Part shown: in pieces, positions 40,066-48,512 of the stretch
How the letters are laid out: each line of letters starts with the position of its first letter
How positions within the stretch are numbered: position 1 is the first letter of the stretch
Translations under genes and position numbers: made by a program
The notes under the pieces: generated by a model
The model's database searches: none
The model's input: only the letters and a program-made list of their open reading frames with translations
What the model was told of the DNA's origin: nothing
Assembly: GCA_030696695.1 (NCBI GenBank)
Contig: JAUYRP010000001.1
Span: 1 to 64,000 of the forward strand
Direction: 5' to 3'
DNA length: 64,000 nt
DNA from: Methylophilus sp.
Lineage (GTDB): Bacteria > Pseudomonadota > Gammaproteobacteria > Burkholderiales > Methylophilaceae

Positions 40066-42698
40066 TTATTTTCACTAAAGTTATTTGAATATACCCAAGC
40101 ATCACCTAAAGTTTGAGCTTGTTGCAAAACCAACTCCACAGCCTCATTCTGTTGGTCTGGTGGATACTTGTATTTACGCAGTATGCGCTTAACTAACAAG
40201 CGTAAACTTGCACGTACACTGTCCCTAATAGCCCAATCAACAGTTATATTTTTGCGCAAGCTTTCAGCTAGTTCATGTGCAATTTTCTTTAGCGTTTCAT
40301 CGCCTAGTTCACGCACAGATTCTTCGTTATTGGCTAGAGCATCGTAGAAAGCCAATTCGTCATTACTCAATCCCAGATCAGCACCTCTGTCGGCCGCTTC
40401 TTTAAATTTCTTGGCCATTTCGAGGAGCTCTTCAATGACTTGAGCAGTTTCGATCGAGCGGTTTTGGTAGCGATTAACCACGTTAGCTAACAAGTCCGAG
40501 AACTTAGTTTGTTGCACGATGTTTGTAGCGAAGCGGGTTTTAATTTCACCTTCTAGCAGGCGTTCCAGCATTTCTACAGCAAGATTGCGCTCAGGCAGGT
40601 TACGCACTTCGTTTAAGAAGTCTTCATCCAGGATACCAATATTTGGTTTATCCAGTCCGGCAGCATCGAATATATCGACTACTTCCTCGGACACCACGGC
40701 TGAGCCTATGATCTGCCGTATTGCCAGGTCGCGTTCTTCGTTGGTTTTTTTCTTGATGCTGATTTCTTTTTTGGTTAGCAGCACTTTCACTGCCTGGAAG
40801 AAAGCGACTTCTTCACGTACAGCCTTAGCCTCATCTAAAGTGCAGCACAAAGTAAATGCTTTTGACATTGCCAGCGCAGTATCGCCAAAGCGTTTTTTTC
40901 CATCCTTAATGCCGAGTACATGGTTAGCCGTTTTTGCTAAAACACTATGCCCGCCTGATAGAAAGTTGCTGTAATCAAAGCCGTGCAACATCGCGCGAAG
41001 TACGTCGAGTTTCTCTTCCAGCACTGCATAAGCTTCGTGAGCATCAACCGTAGGTCGGCCACGGCCATTACTAGCGGTATATTCTTTGAGTGCCTGTTTC
41101 AGATCGTTTGCGATGCCGATGTAATCTACAACCAGGCCACCCTGTTTGTCGCGGAATACACGATTTACCCTGGCAATCGCTTGCATCAGGTTGTGCCCCT
41201 TCATCGGTTTGTCGACATACAGCGTATGTACGCACGGCGCATCAAAACCAGTCAGCCACATATCGCGTACTATGACTAGCTGTAGCGGGTCGTCAGGGTC
41301 TTTGAAGCGTTTTTCAAGGCGTTTTTTAACTTGCTTGGAGTATACGTGCGGTCTGAGTAATGGTTTGTCGCTGGCTGAACCAGTCATAACGACTTTGATT
41401 GCACCTTTTTCTGGATCTTCATCATGCCAGTCCGGGCGCAGTTCGGTAATCGCGTTGTAGAGGTGTACACAAATCTCACGACTCATGGCGACAACCATAG
41501 CCTTGCCGCTTTGTGCCTTGTTACGCTCTTCAAAATGCTCAACGAGGTCTTTGGCTACTTGCTGTATGCGTGGAGCAGCACCAACAATGCTTTCGAGTGC
41601 AGCCCATTTGCTTTTTAAGCGAGCCTGCTGGTCATCTTCTTCATCTTCGGCCAATTCATCTACTTCAGCATCAATCTCAGGTAACGCTTCTTGATTCAGT
41701 CCTAACTTGGCAAGGCGTGACTCAAAGTAAATTGCGACTGTAGCGCCATCATCCCGCGCTTGCTGCATATCGTAAACGTGGATGTAATCACCGAAGACGG
41801 CGCGAGTATCACGGTCTTCACTTGAAACCGGGGTGCCAGTAAAGGCAACAAAGGTAGCGTTAGGCAGAGCATCACGTAAATGTTGAGCGTAGCCTACCTG
41901 ATAACCTTTGGCATCGCCCTTGAATTTGGCTTCAAAGCCATACTGGGTTCGATGCGCTTCATCAGCAATTACAACGATGTTGTAGCGGTCTGATAATACA
42001 GGGAAGCTATCTTCATCTTCGCCTGGCATGAACTTCTGAATGGTTGCGAACACGATACCGCCGGAAGGACGATTGGCTAGCTTTGCACGTAAATCTTGGC
42101 GCGTTTCACCTTGTACTGGCTGCTCACGTAGCAAGTCCTGCGAGAGCGAGAATACGCCGAATAGTTGACCGTCTAAATCGTTACGGTCAGTAATCACAAC
42201 AATGGTCGGGTTTTCCATTGCAGCTTCAGTCATGACACGCGCTGCAAAGCATGTCATGGTAATGCTCTTGCCTGAGCCTTGCGTATGCCAGACTACGCCG
42301 CCTTTATGATTGCCATCTGGACGCGATGCATTTATGACCTGGTTAATCGCTGCACGCACTGCATGAAACTGCTTACGAACTTCCAGCACCAATTTGCTCT
42401 TGTTCGCAGCAGTTGTCGCGAATAGCATATGGCCAATATCTAGGCCGACAGCATCTGCTAGAGCGACATCATCCGTTACGGTTGACAGGGTGAACGTCTT
42501 TTTGTTGTAGTGCTTGCACTGGATGCCTACATTTATTTTGCCATCGTGGCCGAGGATGTCAATTCCGAACTGGGACTGTCCTGGGCCTCCCACTCTGCTG
42601 CAAGAGGAGTCATTCCACATCCGACGGTATAGAGCATGACACATCGCCTCAAAATCACTTTCATTTTCTGGTTTTGTTAGTTCATTACTTACTGCCAT
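40062..42698 (-). CDS. Chimeric HsdR-like restriction translocase with foreign N-terminal nuclease domain, orphan
   Basis: Residues about 108-878 follow type I restriction HsdR subunits: Walker [10 protein letters not shown] (138-145), DEAH in [11 protein letters not shown] (246-249), [26 protein letters not shown] and the helical C-terminus. The normal HsdR nuclease domain (some 200-300 residues) is missing. In its place residues 1-107 form a short Mrr-like/PD-(D/E)xK domain with Asp47 (QFGIDI) and Gln-Cys-Lys at 60-62 (GIQCKHY). At 878 residues it is shorter than usual. No hsdM or hsdS is nearby, so it is not a classical type I system. The start is preceded by AGGA. Downstream ttcA overlaps by 4 bp. 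It could be active with a different specificity, or a deletion fusion. Confidence 0.85.
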   Translation of the reverse strand: MAVSNELTKPENESDFEAMCHALYRRMWNDSSCSRVGGPGQSQFGIDILGHDGKINVGIQCKHYNKKTFTLSTVTDDVALADAVGLDIGHMLFATTAANKSKLVLEVRKQFHAVRAAINQVINASRPDGNHKGGVVWHTQGSGKSITMTCFAARVMTEAAMENPTIVVITDRNDLDGQLFGVFSLSQDLLREQPVQGETRQDLRAKLANRPSGGIVFATIQKFMPGEDEDSFPVLSDRYNIVVIADEAHRTQYGFEAKFKGDAKGYQVGYAQHLRDALPNATFVAFTGTPVSSEDRDTRAVFGDYIHVYDMQQARDDGATVAIYFESRLAKLGLNQEALPEIDAEVDELAEDEEDDQQARLKSKWAALESIVGAAPRIQQVAKDLVEHFEERNKAQSGKAMVVAMSREICVHLYNAITELRPDWHDEDPEKGAIKVVMTGSASDKPLLRPHVYSKQVKKRLEKRFKDPDDPLQLVIVRDMWLTGFDAPCVHTLYVDKPMKGHNLMQAIARVNRVFRDKQGGLVVDYIGIANDLKQALKEYTASNGRGRPTVDAHEAYAVLEEKLDVLRAMLHGFDYSNFLSGGHSVLAKTANHVLGIKDGKKRFGDTALAMSKAFTLCCTLDEAKAVREEVAFFQAVKVLLTKKEISIKKKTNEERDLAIRQIIGSAVVSEEVVDIFDAAGLDKPNIGILDEDFLNEVRNLPERNLAVEMLERLLEGEIKTRFATNIVQQTKFSDLLANVVNRYQNRSIETAQVIEELLEMAKKFKEAADRGADLGLSNDELAFYDALANNEESVRELGDETLKKIAHELAESLRKNITVDWAIRDSVRASLRLLVKRILRKYKYPPDQQNEAVELVLQQAQTLGDAWVYSNNFSENK

Positions 42699-43195
42699 GC
42701 TTGATTCCTGGTCGATGATTTTTGAGTAAGGTGCTTACTCTTGATACAGTGTAAAACATACGGTGTGCCAGTGCAAAGATACCTATGATTCATTGCTACA
42801 TCTTCAAACCCTCTAGCACATGTCATTAGCTCATTATGACGATTCTTAGGTTTAATTTCGATGTCATTACGAGCGAGTATGTTCTAAATCTTATGAAGTC
42901 CCAGCGTATTTTTCGACCGTCAGCTAAGGGGATTTATAAGCCTTCGGCAAATTAGCGGGACAAAGTCCCATACAGATTTGGCACGTCAATATTAGCAGCC
43001 AGCCAATAGTTGTCCTTAGCTATTTATATCAATATTATTTTTTGATAACGATGTAGTGCACCAGATATTCATACTTGCCTTTAATTTACCGAAATTGCTA
43101 CAGGAAGAACTAGTTTGCAACGTTATTTAAAATTACTGCATAATATTAGTAGATAAATGTGTGCTTCAAATCTAGGTCAGTTTTATAGGGGTAAT
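42699..43195 (+). other. Intergenic island DNA without a convincing gene
   Basis: This is about 500 bp between the divergent HsdR-like gene and the prepilin gene. I see no reading frame with a ribosome site. It holds one copy of the dispersed 28-bp repeat (42915-42942) and just after it a short GGGAC/GTCCC inverted pair at 42957-42969. Promoters for both flanking genes must lie here but are not obvious. Confidence 0.5.
42915..42942 (+). repeat. Dispersed 28-bp island repeat, copy A
   Basis: It begins GACCGTCAGCTAAG and ends AAGCC; it aligns without gaps to copies at 45159-45186 and 51049-51076. This copy is the most divergent of the three (central GGGGATTTAT instead of GCGGATATTT). Confidence 0.5.
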
Positions 43196-44290
43196 ATGCG
43201 AACGAAATACCAGCCAGGCTTCACTCTTGTAGAAATGGCCGTTGTGGTCTTTTTAATAGGGATTCTAGCCACAATGGGGTTATCAGCTGCAAATGCCCTA
43301 CTTGCAAGCTCTAGCATCAGTAATACCAAAAAGAAGCAGGAAGTGATTAAGGATGCTTTAATCGCGTATCTTGGAACCAATAAACGCCTACCATGCCCTG
43401 CCATCAATGAAAATGGGGTTGAAGCAAATAACGGTGCAGTACCAAGCATATGCACCGGATATTTTGGATTATTGCCCTATCGAGCGCTAAATTTACCAAA
43501 AAGTGCTGCACTTGATGGATGGGAAAATATATTTTCATATGCCGTTTCACCGCAGTGGACATTGGCTTATGCAAACGTAGTTACTGCCACTTCATCAAGT
43601 AATCCAGGCATTGCCTTTAATACCGGCGATGCCGGGGCATTGCCAGTTAGTACCAGAACACCTGCAACTAATCCGGTGGCAACTCCTCTTGGCAATGATG
43701 CTGCAATAGTAATCTCACATGGTCATAATGGATTAGGCGCATTCACCAATAAAGGCACGCAGACAAACCTGCCAGTTGCCGGGACAGATGAACTTGCAAA
43801 TGCGGTCCCTGCAGGATTTGCAGTTCCTGCTACATTTTACCATCGTGAATATACTGATATTGATGTGGCTGTATATGGTGGTTTTGATGACGTCTTATTA
43901 AGATTAAGTCCTACTGAAATACTAGCGCCATTGGTTAAAGATGGTTCTCTTAAATCCACAGAGGCGCAGTGGGCTGAACAAGTTGAAAGTATCAATGATG
44001 CTCTAGCAAGCTTTATGTTAAACCCAGGAACAGTAAATTGTAATCCGCCAGCAACTCAAGGGGATTTTAATAATTTATTGATAGCAAACAACATAAATTT
44101 AGTTAATCCGTGGGGAGATCCAATTACTTATGTTCAAGTCATAACGCGCTTAAAGAGTGATGGCGACACAACACCTGGAGCAGCTATTAATCCATACACA
44201 TTATCTACCATTGGAAGGGTTATGAATTATCCAACCATAGTAACTTTCTATGGTAAATATAAAAAAATTATAGAAAACACTTGTCCATAA
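43196..44290 (+). CDS. Prepilin-like protein 1 of island cassette
   Basis: The protein of 364 residues starts MRTKYQPGFTLVEMAVVVFL, a class III prepilin leader with Gly before the cleavage site and Glu at +5, then a hydrophobic helix. The rest is a large globular domain with RLPCPAINENG near residue 60, a pattern seen in big stand-alone pseudopilins. I choose the ATG after AGGGG rather than one 13 codons upstream. It is followed 15 bp later by a small membrane protein and then a second prepilin, so the three form an operon. No secretion ATPase or prepilin peptidase is in the island. Confidence 0.85.
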   Translation: MRTKYQPGFTLVEMAVVVFLIGILATMGLSAANALLASSSISNTKKKQEVIKDALIAYLGTNKRLPCPAINENGVEANNGAVPSICTGYFGLLPYRALNLPKSAALDGWENIFSYAVSPQWTLAYANVVTATSSSNPGIAFNTGDAGALPVSTRTPATNPVATPLGNDAAIVISHGHNGLGAFTNKGTQTNLPVAGTDELANAVPAGFAVPATFYHREYTDIDVAVYGGFDDVLLRLSPTEILAPLVKDGSLKSTEAQWAEQVESINDALASFMLNPGTVNCNPPATQGDFNNLLIANNINLVNPWGDPITYVQVITRLKSDGDTTPGAAINPYTLSTIGRVMNYPTIVTFYGKYKKIIENTCP

Positions 44291-44305
44291 ACTTGGAGTT
44301 ATTCA

Positions 44306-44494
44306 ATGAATTTCAAATTAGCACTAATTTTAACGCCAGCATTTTTCATGCTTTCAATTTGGGTACTCGCCCTATCAAGTAGTGTATTGCTAACAACCAT
44401 TGGTCTAGTTAAGTTAGCACTATGGGCAGCACTTATGTCTTATGGCGCTGCATTATCAGTCACGATTTTTGTTAAAGAAATCATCGTTAAATAA
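44306..44494 (+). CDS. Small membrane protein between two prepilins
   Basis: This 62-residue protein is almost entirely hydrophobic with two predicted membrane helices (about 4-26 and 33-56) and a basic end (KEIIVK). A GGAG ribosome site lies 8 nt upstream. I do not recognise it. Its place between two prepilin genes suggests a role with them, which is inference. Confidence 0.7.
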   Translation: MNFKLALILTPAFFMLSIWVLALSSSVLLTTIGLVKLALWAALMSYGAALSVTIFVKEIIVK

Positions 44495-44495
44495 A

Positions 44496-45104
44496 TTGAA
44501 AGCTTTCAAAGCATTCACATTAATAGAAATGGCCATTGTCGTAATGATAATTGGCTTAATCTTAGGATTCGTAGCATCACGCAGCAGCTCATTAATAGGT
44601 AATTCAGAAACTACAGATACCATTGCTTTAATTAAAGACTTGAATGATGCAGCTTCCAGCTTTAAAAATAAGTATCACTATTTACCTGGTGACTTACCTC
44701 TGGCCGGTGATGATATTCCTAATGTAAGTGCTGGTTGCAGCCTTGCAGTAAATACAGCATCAATAGGCAATGGCCGCATTGATACAGCCACAGAAGTCGG
44801 GTGTGTAGCTGAGCATCTAGTGCGTGCTGGAATGATTAAAGGCACGATTAATGGGATATTCACCAGAAGCAATAATTCCAATGTGGCTGATGTATTTATT
44901 ACAGCTCGTAGAGCTGCAGGCTCCCTGCCAGTATCTGTAATAAACGAAATACAGATAAATAACCTATCATGCGACACAGTACGCACTATTGATTCAAAAT
45001 TAGATGATGGCGATATTACTGCAGGCAGAATCACTGCATCAGTTGCTGCATGTGTTCCAAATGGTGCAAATGATCCAGTTCCAATACTAGATATTGCTAT
45101 TTAA
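44496..45104 (+). CDS. Prepilin-like protein 2 of island cassette
   Basis: The frame contains a prepilin leader KAFKAFTLIEMAIVVMIIGL, so I start at the TTG directly before it (one base past the previous stop); an upstream in-frame ATG at 44442 would add an unlikely 18 residues. The cleavage position carries Ala instead of the usual Gly (KA/FTLIEM), which prepilin peptidases can tolerate. The globular part has HYLPGDLPLAGDD and IGNGRIDTATE, resembling the chromosomal prepilin at 23366-24007. No good ribosome site is visible, so translation may be coupled to the small gene upstream. Confidence 0.8.
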   Translation: MKAFKAFTLIEMAIVVMIIGLILGFVASRSSSLIGNSETTDTIALIKDLNDAASSFKNKYHYLPGDLPLAGDDIPNVSAGCSLAVNTASIGNGRIDTATEVGCVAEHLVRAGMIKGTINGIFTRSNNSNVADVFITARRAAGSLPVSVINEIQINNLSCDTVRTIDSKLDDGDITAGRITASVAACVPNGANDPVPILDIAI

Positions 45105-45473
45105 CTTTATATTGAAGGTCTACTTTGGGTTGATGTCTGGCGATGTTTAAATAAAACTGAACGTCAGTTAAGCGGATATTTCAGCCATCTGTAAGCGATA
45201 GTAATTAAACGCCAATGCTATGCAGTAGTTTATTTAGAAATGCATGACTCAGAAATACTAATTTGTGGCTACTTTAAAATAATAATCGGTAGCACCCTTA
45301 GGCAAAAATACTCAAACATGCGAATTAATGTCGAAAACATGTTGCGATTACATCATTCCAACAGTGACAGCTGTTGTGTATCTAAGTCTATATACCATGA
45401 ATACGCGAGGCACTAATGAGTGTTTTTTCCTGAATAGAACAACCTTTTATTAAACAAGAGAGTCTCTGCTACC
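45105..45473 (+). other. Intergenic island DNA, no gene seen
   Basis: I find no credible frame on either strand. It includes repeat copy B at 45159-45186. No clear terminator for the prepilin operon is visible. Confidence 0.4.
45159..45186 (+). repeat. Dispersed 28-bp island repeat, copy B
   Basis: It begins GAACGTCAGTTAAGCGGAT and ends CAGCC. It differs from copy C (51049-51076) at five of 28 positions by eye. Confidence 0.55.
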
Positions 45474-45695
45474 TTATTTAAATCTTGCACTTAATAGCAA
45501 TCTGTTACCCAGTCCATAAGACTCTCCTAAGTTTTTGTAAGCATTAGATATACGAACGTGAGAAAAATTTGATGTAACGATTTCATTTACCAGATTATTA
45601 TCTAGAACTCGCACATTAACCAATCCCAAGCCAACTTTGTTCTTCAGCAATCTTCTTGTGATAAGTCGTTTTCTTGTTAAGAGAAATATGCGTAT
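45474..45695 (-). pseudogene. Possible decayed C-terminal gene fragment
   Basis: A 73-codon minus-strand frame without a sensible start ends NAYKNLGESYGLGNRLLLSA and then RFK before the stop. Upstream in the same frame an in-frame TAG interrupts further protein-like sequence. The alternating pattern and terminal Phe-Lys recall the end of an outer-membrane barrel, but I cannot name it. Low confidence. Confidence 0.25.
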
Positions 45696-45898
45696 CTATC
45701 CTAAGAAAGCGAGTGATACTTGTTTTCCATCGATAAAATTTTGTCCATGAGTTCATTGTTAGCTTAAATTGATGTTTTGTTAGAAAACATATTAGGCTTC
45801 ATTTATCAATTAATCCAATTGGTTGTTTCAATGCCTATGATTAGTAAAACTAATCAATCGGAGACGTCAGCTGCGATCTATATTGCTATGAAAATTAA

Positions 45899-46063
45899 CT
45901 ATGCCTGTAACAATGGAGATGCTAGAAAATGGATTGCAGTTACTACGGGTACAATAAATACTGCAGTAACAAACATTACTGTAAAGAGTATGCGTAGGAA
46001 CTTGTTAGTCTCAAACAGCGTAATATCGCGGTTTTCATCTCTATAGTTTGGATATGTATTCAT
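45899..46063 (-). CDS. Small membrane protein, 54 residues, unknown
   Basis: The minus strand encodes a charged N-terminus (MNTYPNYRDENRDITLFETN) followed by one strong membrane helix (LRILFTVMFVTAVFIVPVV) and a short tail ending SPLLQA. An AGGGG ribosome site lies 7 nt before the ATG, which decides strand and start. It lies downstream of pqqA in the same direction, separated by a hairpin. No family is recognised. Confidence 0.6.
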   Translation of the reverse strand: MNTYPNYRDENRDITLFETNKFLRILFTVMFVTAVFIVPVVTAIHFLASPLLQA

Positions 46064-46179
46064 TTAAATCCCCTGAAGAAACTTTTGATTTCTTTGTTAT
46101 AAAAGTTTGAAGTGGGTAACTTCAAAAAAAGTTTGCATATAGTGATAACTATATAAATCTAATATGTCATAGAAATGAC

Positions 46180-46202
46180 AAAGGGAGCATAAGCTCCCTT
46201 TT
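46180..46202 (-). terminator. Hairpin after pqqA
   Basis: The perfect stem AAGGGAGC, loop ATAA, GCTCCCTT (46181-46200) follows the pqqA stop by about 20 bp. The T run is short on both strands (TTT on minus), so it may be a weak terminator or an mRNA-stabilising structure between pqqA and the 54-residue gene. Confidence 0.5.
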
Positions 46203-46220
46203 GTGAATTCCGCTGAGGAA

Positions 46221-46292
46221 TTACTTATTCATGACGTACATTGTTACTTCAAAGCCAAAACGCATTTCAGTCGCTGCTGGTGTTGTCCACAT
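46221..46292 (-). CDS. pqqA: PqqA, precursor peptide of pyrroloquinoline quinone
   Basis: This 23-residue peptide reads MWTTPAATEMRFGFEVTM, then YVMNK. It has the PqqA hallmark ExxxY (Glu15, Tyr19 in FEVTMY), the two residues that PqqE and the other Pqq enzymes join and excise to make PQQ. GGAG stands 7-8 nt before the ATG. A longer in-frame start at 46352 (43 residues, MNWIEKIYRQ...) also has a ribosome site (GAGGTGAG) and is preceded by a tiny overlapping frame (46365-46391); the 23-residue form fits family length. No other pqq genes are in the window, so this would be an extra copy feeding a PQQ pathway encoded elsewhere. A PQQ-type dehydrogenase lies 2.3 kb away in the same island. Confidence 0.88.
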   Translation of the reverse strand: MWTTPAATEMRFGFEVTMYVMNK

Positions 46293-46577
46293 AATATTCT
46301 CCAAAGTGTTATCTGTTTTGAACTGACGATATATCTTTTCGATCCAGTTCATTATGCGCTCACCTCAAAATACAGCACTATTGGTACTCATGATTGATCC
46401 CTCAGTAAAATCATGAGCGAGAGAAAATTTAGCAAACTTATCATTTAAGCCGACCTACTCCAGTCCCTAGCGATTTTTTAATGCGTGCTATCAAAACATT
46501 AATAACTGCTAAGTAATGGCAAGAGATATATTGCTTCAAATCCTTAGAAAATTAATACATAAGCTGAAAGATTAAAT

Positions 46578-46606
46578 TTGCATTTAGTTAGCCAGCTAAC
46601 TATAAT
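46578..46606 (+). promoter_or_regulatory. Promoter with palindromic operator in the spacer
   Basis: TTGCAT (46578-46583) and TATAAT (46601-46606) are spaced by exactly 17 bp. The spacer and the first -10 bases form a perfect inverted repeat, TAGTTAGC-CA-GCTAACTA (46585-46602). A dimeric repressor bound there would block RNA polymerase. The next gene, the secreted SnoaL-like protein, begins 149 bp downstream. The matching regulator is not identified; the AraC-type gene nearby would usually bind direct rather than inverted repeats. Confidence 0.6.
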
Positions 46607-46754
46607 GAGCCTAACTAGAGTTTGGATCATCTTCATATTTCAGTTGATGACTGCTAAGTTCTGTTATTAATGATGCTTGGACAAATTAGCTGCAAGCGAC
46701 ATGAAAAAATATTTATTTCATGGTTTTTTACACTTCAATTAAGGATTACCCCAT

Positions 46755-47213
46755 ATGAAATCACTGATTAAAAACACACTCGCGATAATAACTTTTAGCC
46801 TTGTAACAACAAGTATTGCGTTTGCTGAAGAAATGACTGCCAAAACAACGGTAGAGTCATTAAACAATACTTGGAATAAAGCCTTTAATAATTCAGATGC
46901 GAGTTCACTTGCGAGTTTATATGCAGAAAACGCTGTACTTTCCCCAGGCAACGGCAAAGTTCTGACTGGACGTGCAGAGATTCAGAATTTATTTAAAAGT
47001 TTTTTTGAAGCAGGTTTGAAGAATCATCAATTGGAGATCGTCACAGTTGATGGTGATGATGAAACGCTATATCAGGTCGCAAAGTGGAGCGCTAGTGGTG
47101 CTGAAAAGGATGGTGTAACAGTCACTTACAGCGGCATTACGACTAGTGTTTTTAAGAAAGATGGAAATGGTAAGTGGGTAGCTCGCACTCACATTTGGAA
47201 CGCCGGCAATTAA
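46755..47213 (+). CDS. Secreted SnoaL/DUF4440-like protein (NTF2 fold)
   Basis: This 152-residue protein has a signal peptide cleaved after AFA (residues 1-24) and then an NTF2-like cone fold pattern: SLNNTWNKAFNNSDASSLAS, LYAENAVLSPG and KWVARTHIWN. Such proteins range from small-molecule isomerases to binding proteins; function cannot be deduced. It is monocistronic, driven by the palindrome-containing promoter at 46578, and ends at a terminator. Confidence 0.75.
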   Translation: MKSLIKNTLAIITFSLVTTSIAFAEEMTAKTTVESLNNTWNKAFNNSDASSLASLYAENAVLSPGNGKVLTGRAEIQNLFKSFFEAGLKNHQLEIVTVDGDDETLYQVAKWSASGAEKDGVTVTYSGITTSVFKKDGNGKWVARTHIWNAGN

Positions 47214-47250
47214 ACTCCTCAAGAGACTAGTGCAGCATTCTGCAAAATGA

Positions 47251-47278
47251 TAAACCCGACCATCTTTGATCGGGTTTA
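47251..47278 (+). terminator. Intrinsic terminator after the SnoaL-like gene
   Basis: The 9-bp stem TAAACCCGA/TCGGGTTTA with a loop of about 10 nt lies 38 bp past the stop codon. The following TTTAGTTTGT is moderately T-rich. Confidence 0.6.
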
Positions 47279-47401
47279 GTTTGTCTGTTGATATAAGTTG
47301 TAAAGCACCAAGATTCTGTCCACTCTTCCTAAAAGTCCACAAAGTTTGAGTTTTGGTAGTCCGCTTTGCGGATTAAGCAGAATATGGGACAAAGCTCCTC
47401 T

Positions 47402-48355
47402 TCACGGCTGAACGGTTACATATTTAGAAGCCGGGTCGAAGGGTAATGTGATGAGTGATTCTCGCATAGCAGCCATATCTTCCATTGGGGTTTTACCAAA
47501 CAGTCGTTTAAATTCACGGCTAAATTGTGAAGGACTCTCATAGCCAACTTTAGCGGAAGCATGCGCTGCTGAAGTACCGTCTTGAAACATGAGTAACCTG
47601 GCTTTATGTAACCGCGTTGTTTTCAGATATTGTATTGGAGATGTTGCAGTCACGGCTTTAAAACTGGCATGAAAGGCAGCCAAACTCATCCCGGTTTCAT
47701 CAGCCAGTTTCGCGACGTTAAGATCATCTGCAAAATCAGAGTGTATCCTTCGCAAGGCCTTACTGATTTTACCCAAGTGATTTTGCTGGCTTAGTAATGC
47801 GCGAATAGCTTCACCTTGATTGCTGATTAAAACCCGATAATGAATCTCCCGCAAGATTGAATGGCCAAGAATATCCGTATCGTTAGCCGAAGTTAATGCT
47901 TGCAACAGTCTTAGTACTGTATTAGAAAGCTTAGCATCCAATGGGGTGGATACCATCCCATGAGTTCCAAGCTCAGAATGGGAAGACCCTTGATCAAGCA
48001 TCAAGATCAGCTCGGAGAGAATGGGTATATTAATGCGAATCGAAATACCCATTAAAGGCTCTTCTTCACTGGCGATCGTTTCGCTTTCAAACGGCAGTGG
48101 AACCGACAGCACCAAAAAATGCTGCGGGTTGTAATGAAAAACTTCTTGACCTAAATAACCAATTTTACGACCTGAGCAAATCACCACGATGCTTGGTTCA
48201 TATAAAACCGGACTGCGCGGCAAAGAGCGGTTCCAGCGCATGAGCTTCACACCTTCTAAAGGGGTGAGAGTAAAGCCTTCAGTCGGCGCCAAACGCTTAA
48301 GGAGGTCGCATATGTCGCTTTGATCGGACTCCTGCCAGCAGTTCATCTTAGTCAT
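47402..48355 (-). CDS. AraC-family transcriptional regulator
   Basis: This 317-residue regulator has an N-terminal AraC-type ligand domain (VLYEPSIVVICSGRKIGYLG, cupin-like) and a C-terminal double helix-turn-helix (VAKLADETGMSLAAFHASFK; AHASAKVGYESPSQFSREFK). It is divergent from the two-propeller dehydrogenase across a 157-bp gap, which suggests that it controls that gene. The ligand is unknown; members with this N-terminal domain often sense small aldehydes, alcohols or drugs, which I cannot verify here. Confidence 0.88.
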   Translation of the reverse strand: MTKMNCWQESDQSDICDLLKRLAPTEGFTLTPLEGVKLMRWNRSLPRSPVLYEPSIVVICSGRKIGYLGQEVFHYNPQHFLVLSVPLPFESETIASEEEPLMGISIRINIPILSELILMLDQGSSHSELGTHGMVSTPLDAKLSNTVLRLLQALTSANDTDILGHSILREIHYRVLISNQGEAIRALLSQQNHLGKISKALRRIHSDFADDLNVAKLADETGMSLAAFHASFKAVTATSPIQYLKTTRLHKARLLMFQDGTSAAHASAKVGYESPSQFSREFKRLFGKTPMEDMAAMRESLITLPFDPASKYVTVQP

Positions 48356-48444
48356 AAAAATTATATATTTAGGTTACAAAACTATATTATATCAACTATA
48401 AATTCATATTTATAAATAGTTTTAGGCAATAAATAAGGAGTTTT

Positions 48445-48510
48445 ATGTATTCAAAAAATCTCATTGCCTCAGTAAACTACTATTGGTCTAGTTTCGATAA
48501 CAAGGAGTAA
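48445..48510 (+). CDS. Possible 21-residue leader peptide upstream of the dehydrogenase
   Basis: An ATG preceded by a consensus AAGGAG at 7-8 nt opens a 21-codon frame (MYSKNLIASVNYYWSSFDNK plus Glu) that stops 2 bp before the dehydrogenase ATG. The ribosome site of the dehydrogenase (AAGGAGT) is embedded in the last codons of this frame, so translation of the leader could affect the downstream start. Coding status is inferred only from the ribosome site and spacing. Confidence 0.4.
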   Translation: MYSKNLIASVNYYWSSFDNKE

Positions 48511-48512
48511 AT

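Noticed and set aside
40062-42698. A complete type I restriction-modification system
   Set aside because: Only the HsdR-like gene is present; no methyltransferase or specificity gene was found on either side.
45777-46046. 89-codon plus-strand frame
   Set aside because: It lacks a ribosome site and a protein-like pattern; the minus-strand 54-residue frame over the same bases has both.
46203-46397. 64-codon plus-strand frame
   Set aside because: It overlaps the pqqA gene on the other strand, which has a recognisable product and ribosome site.
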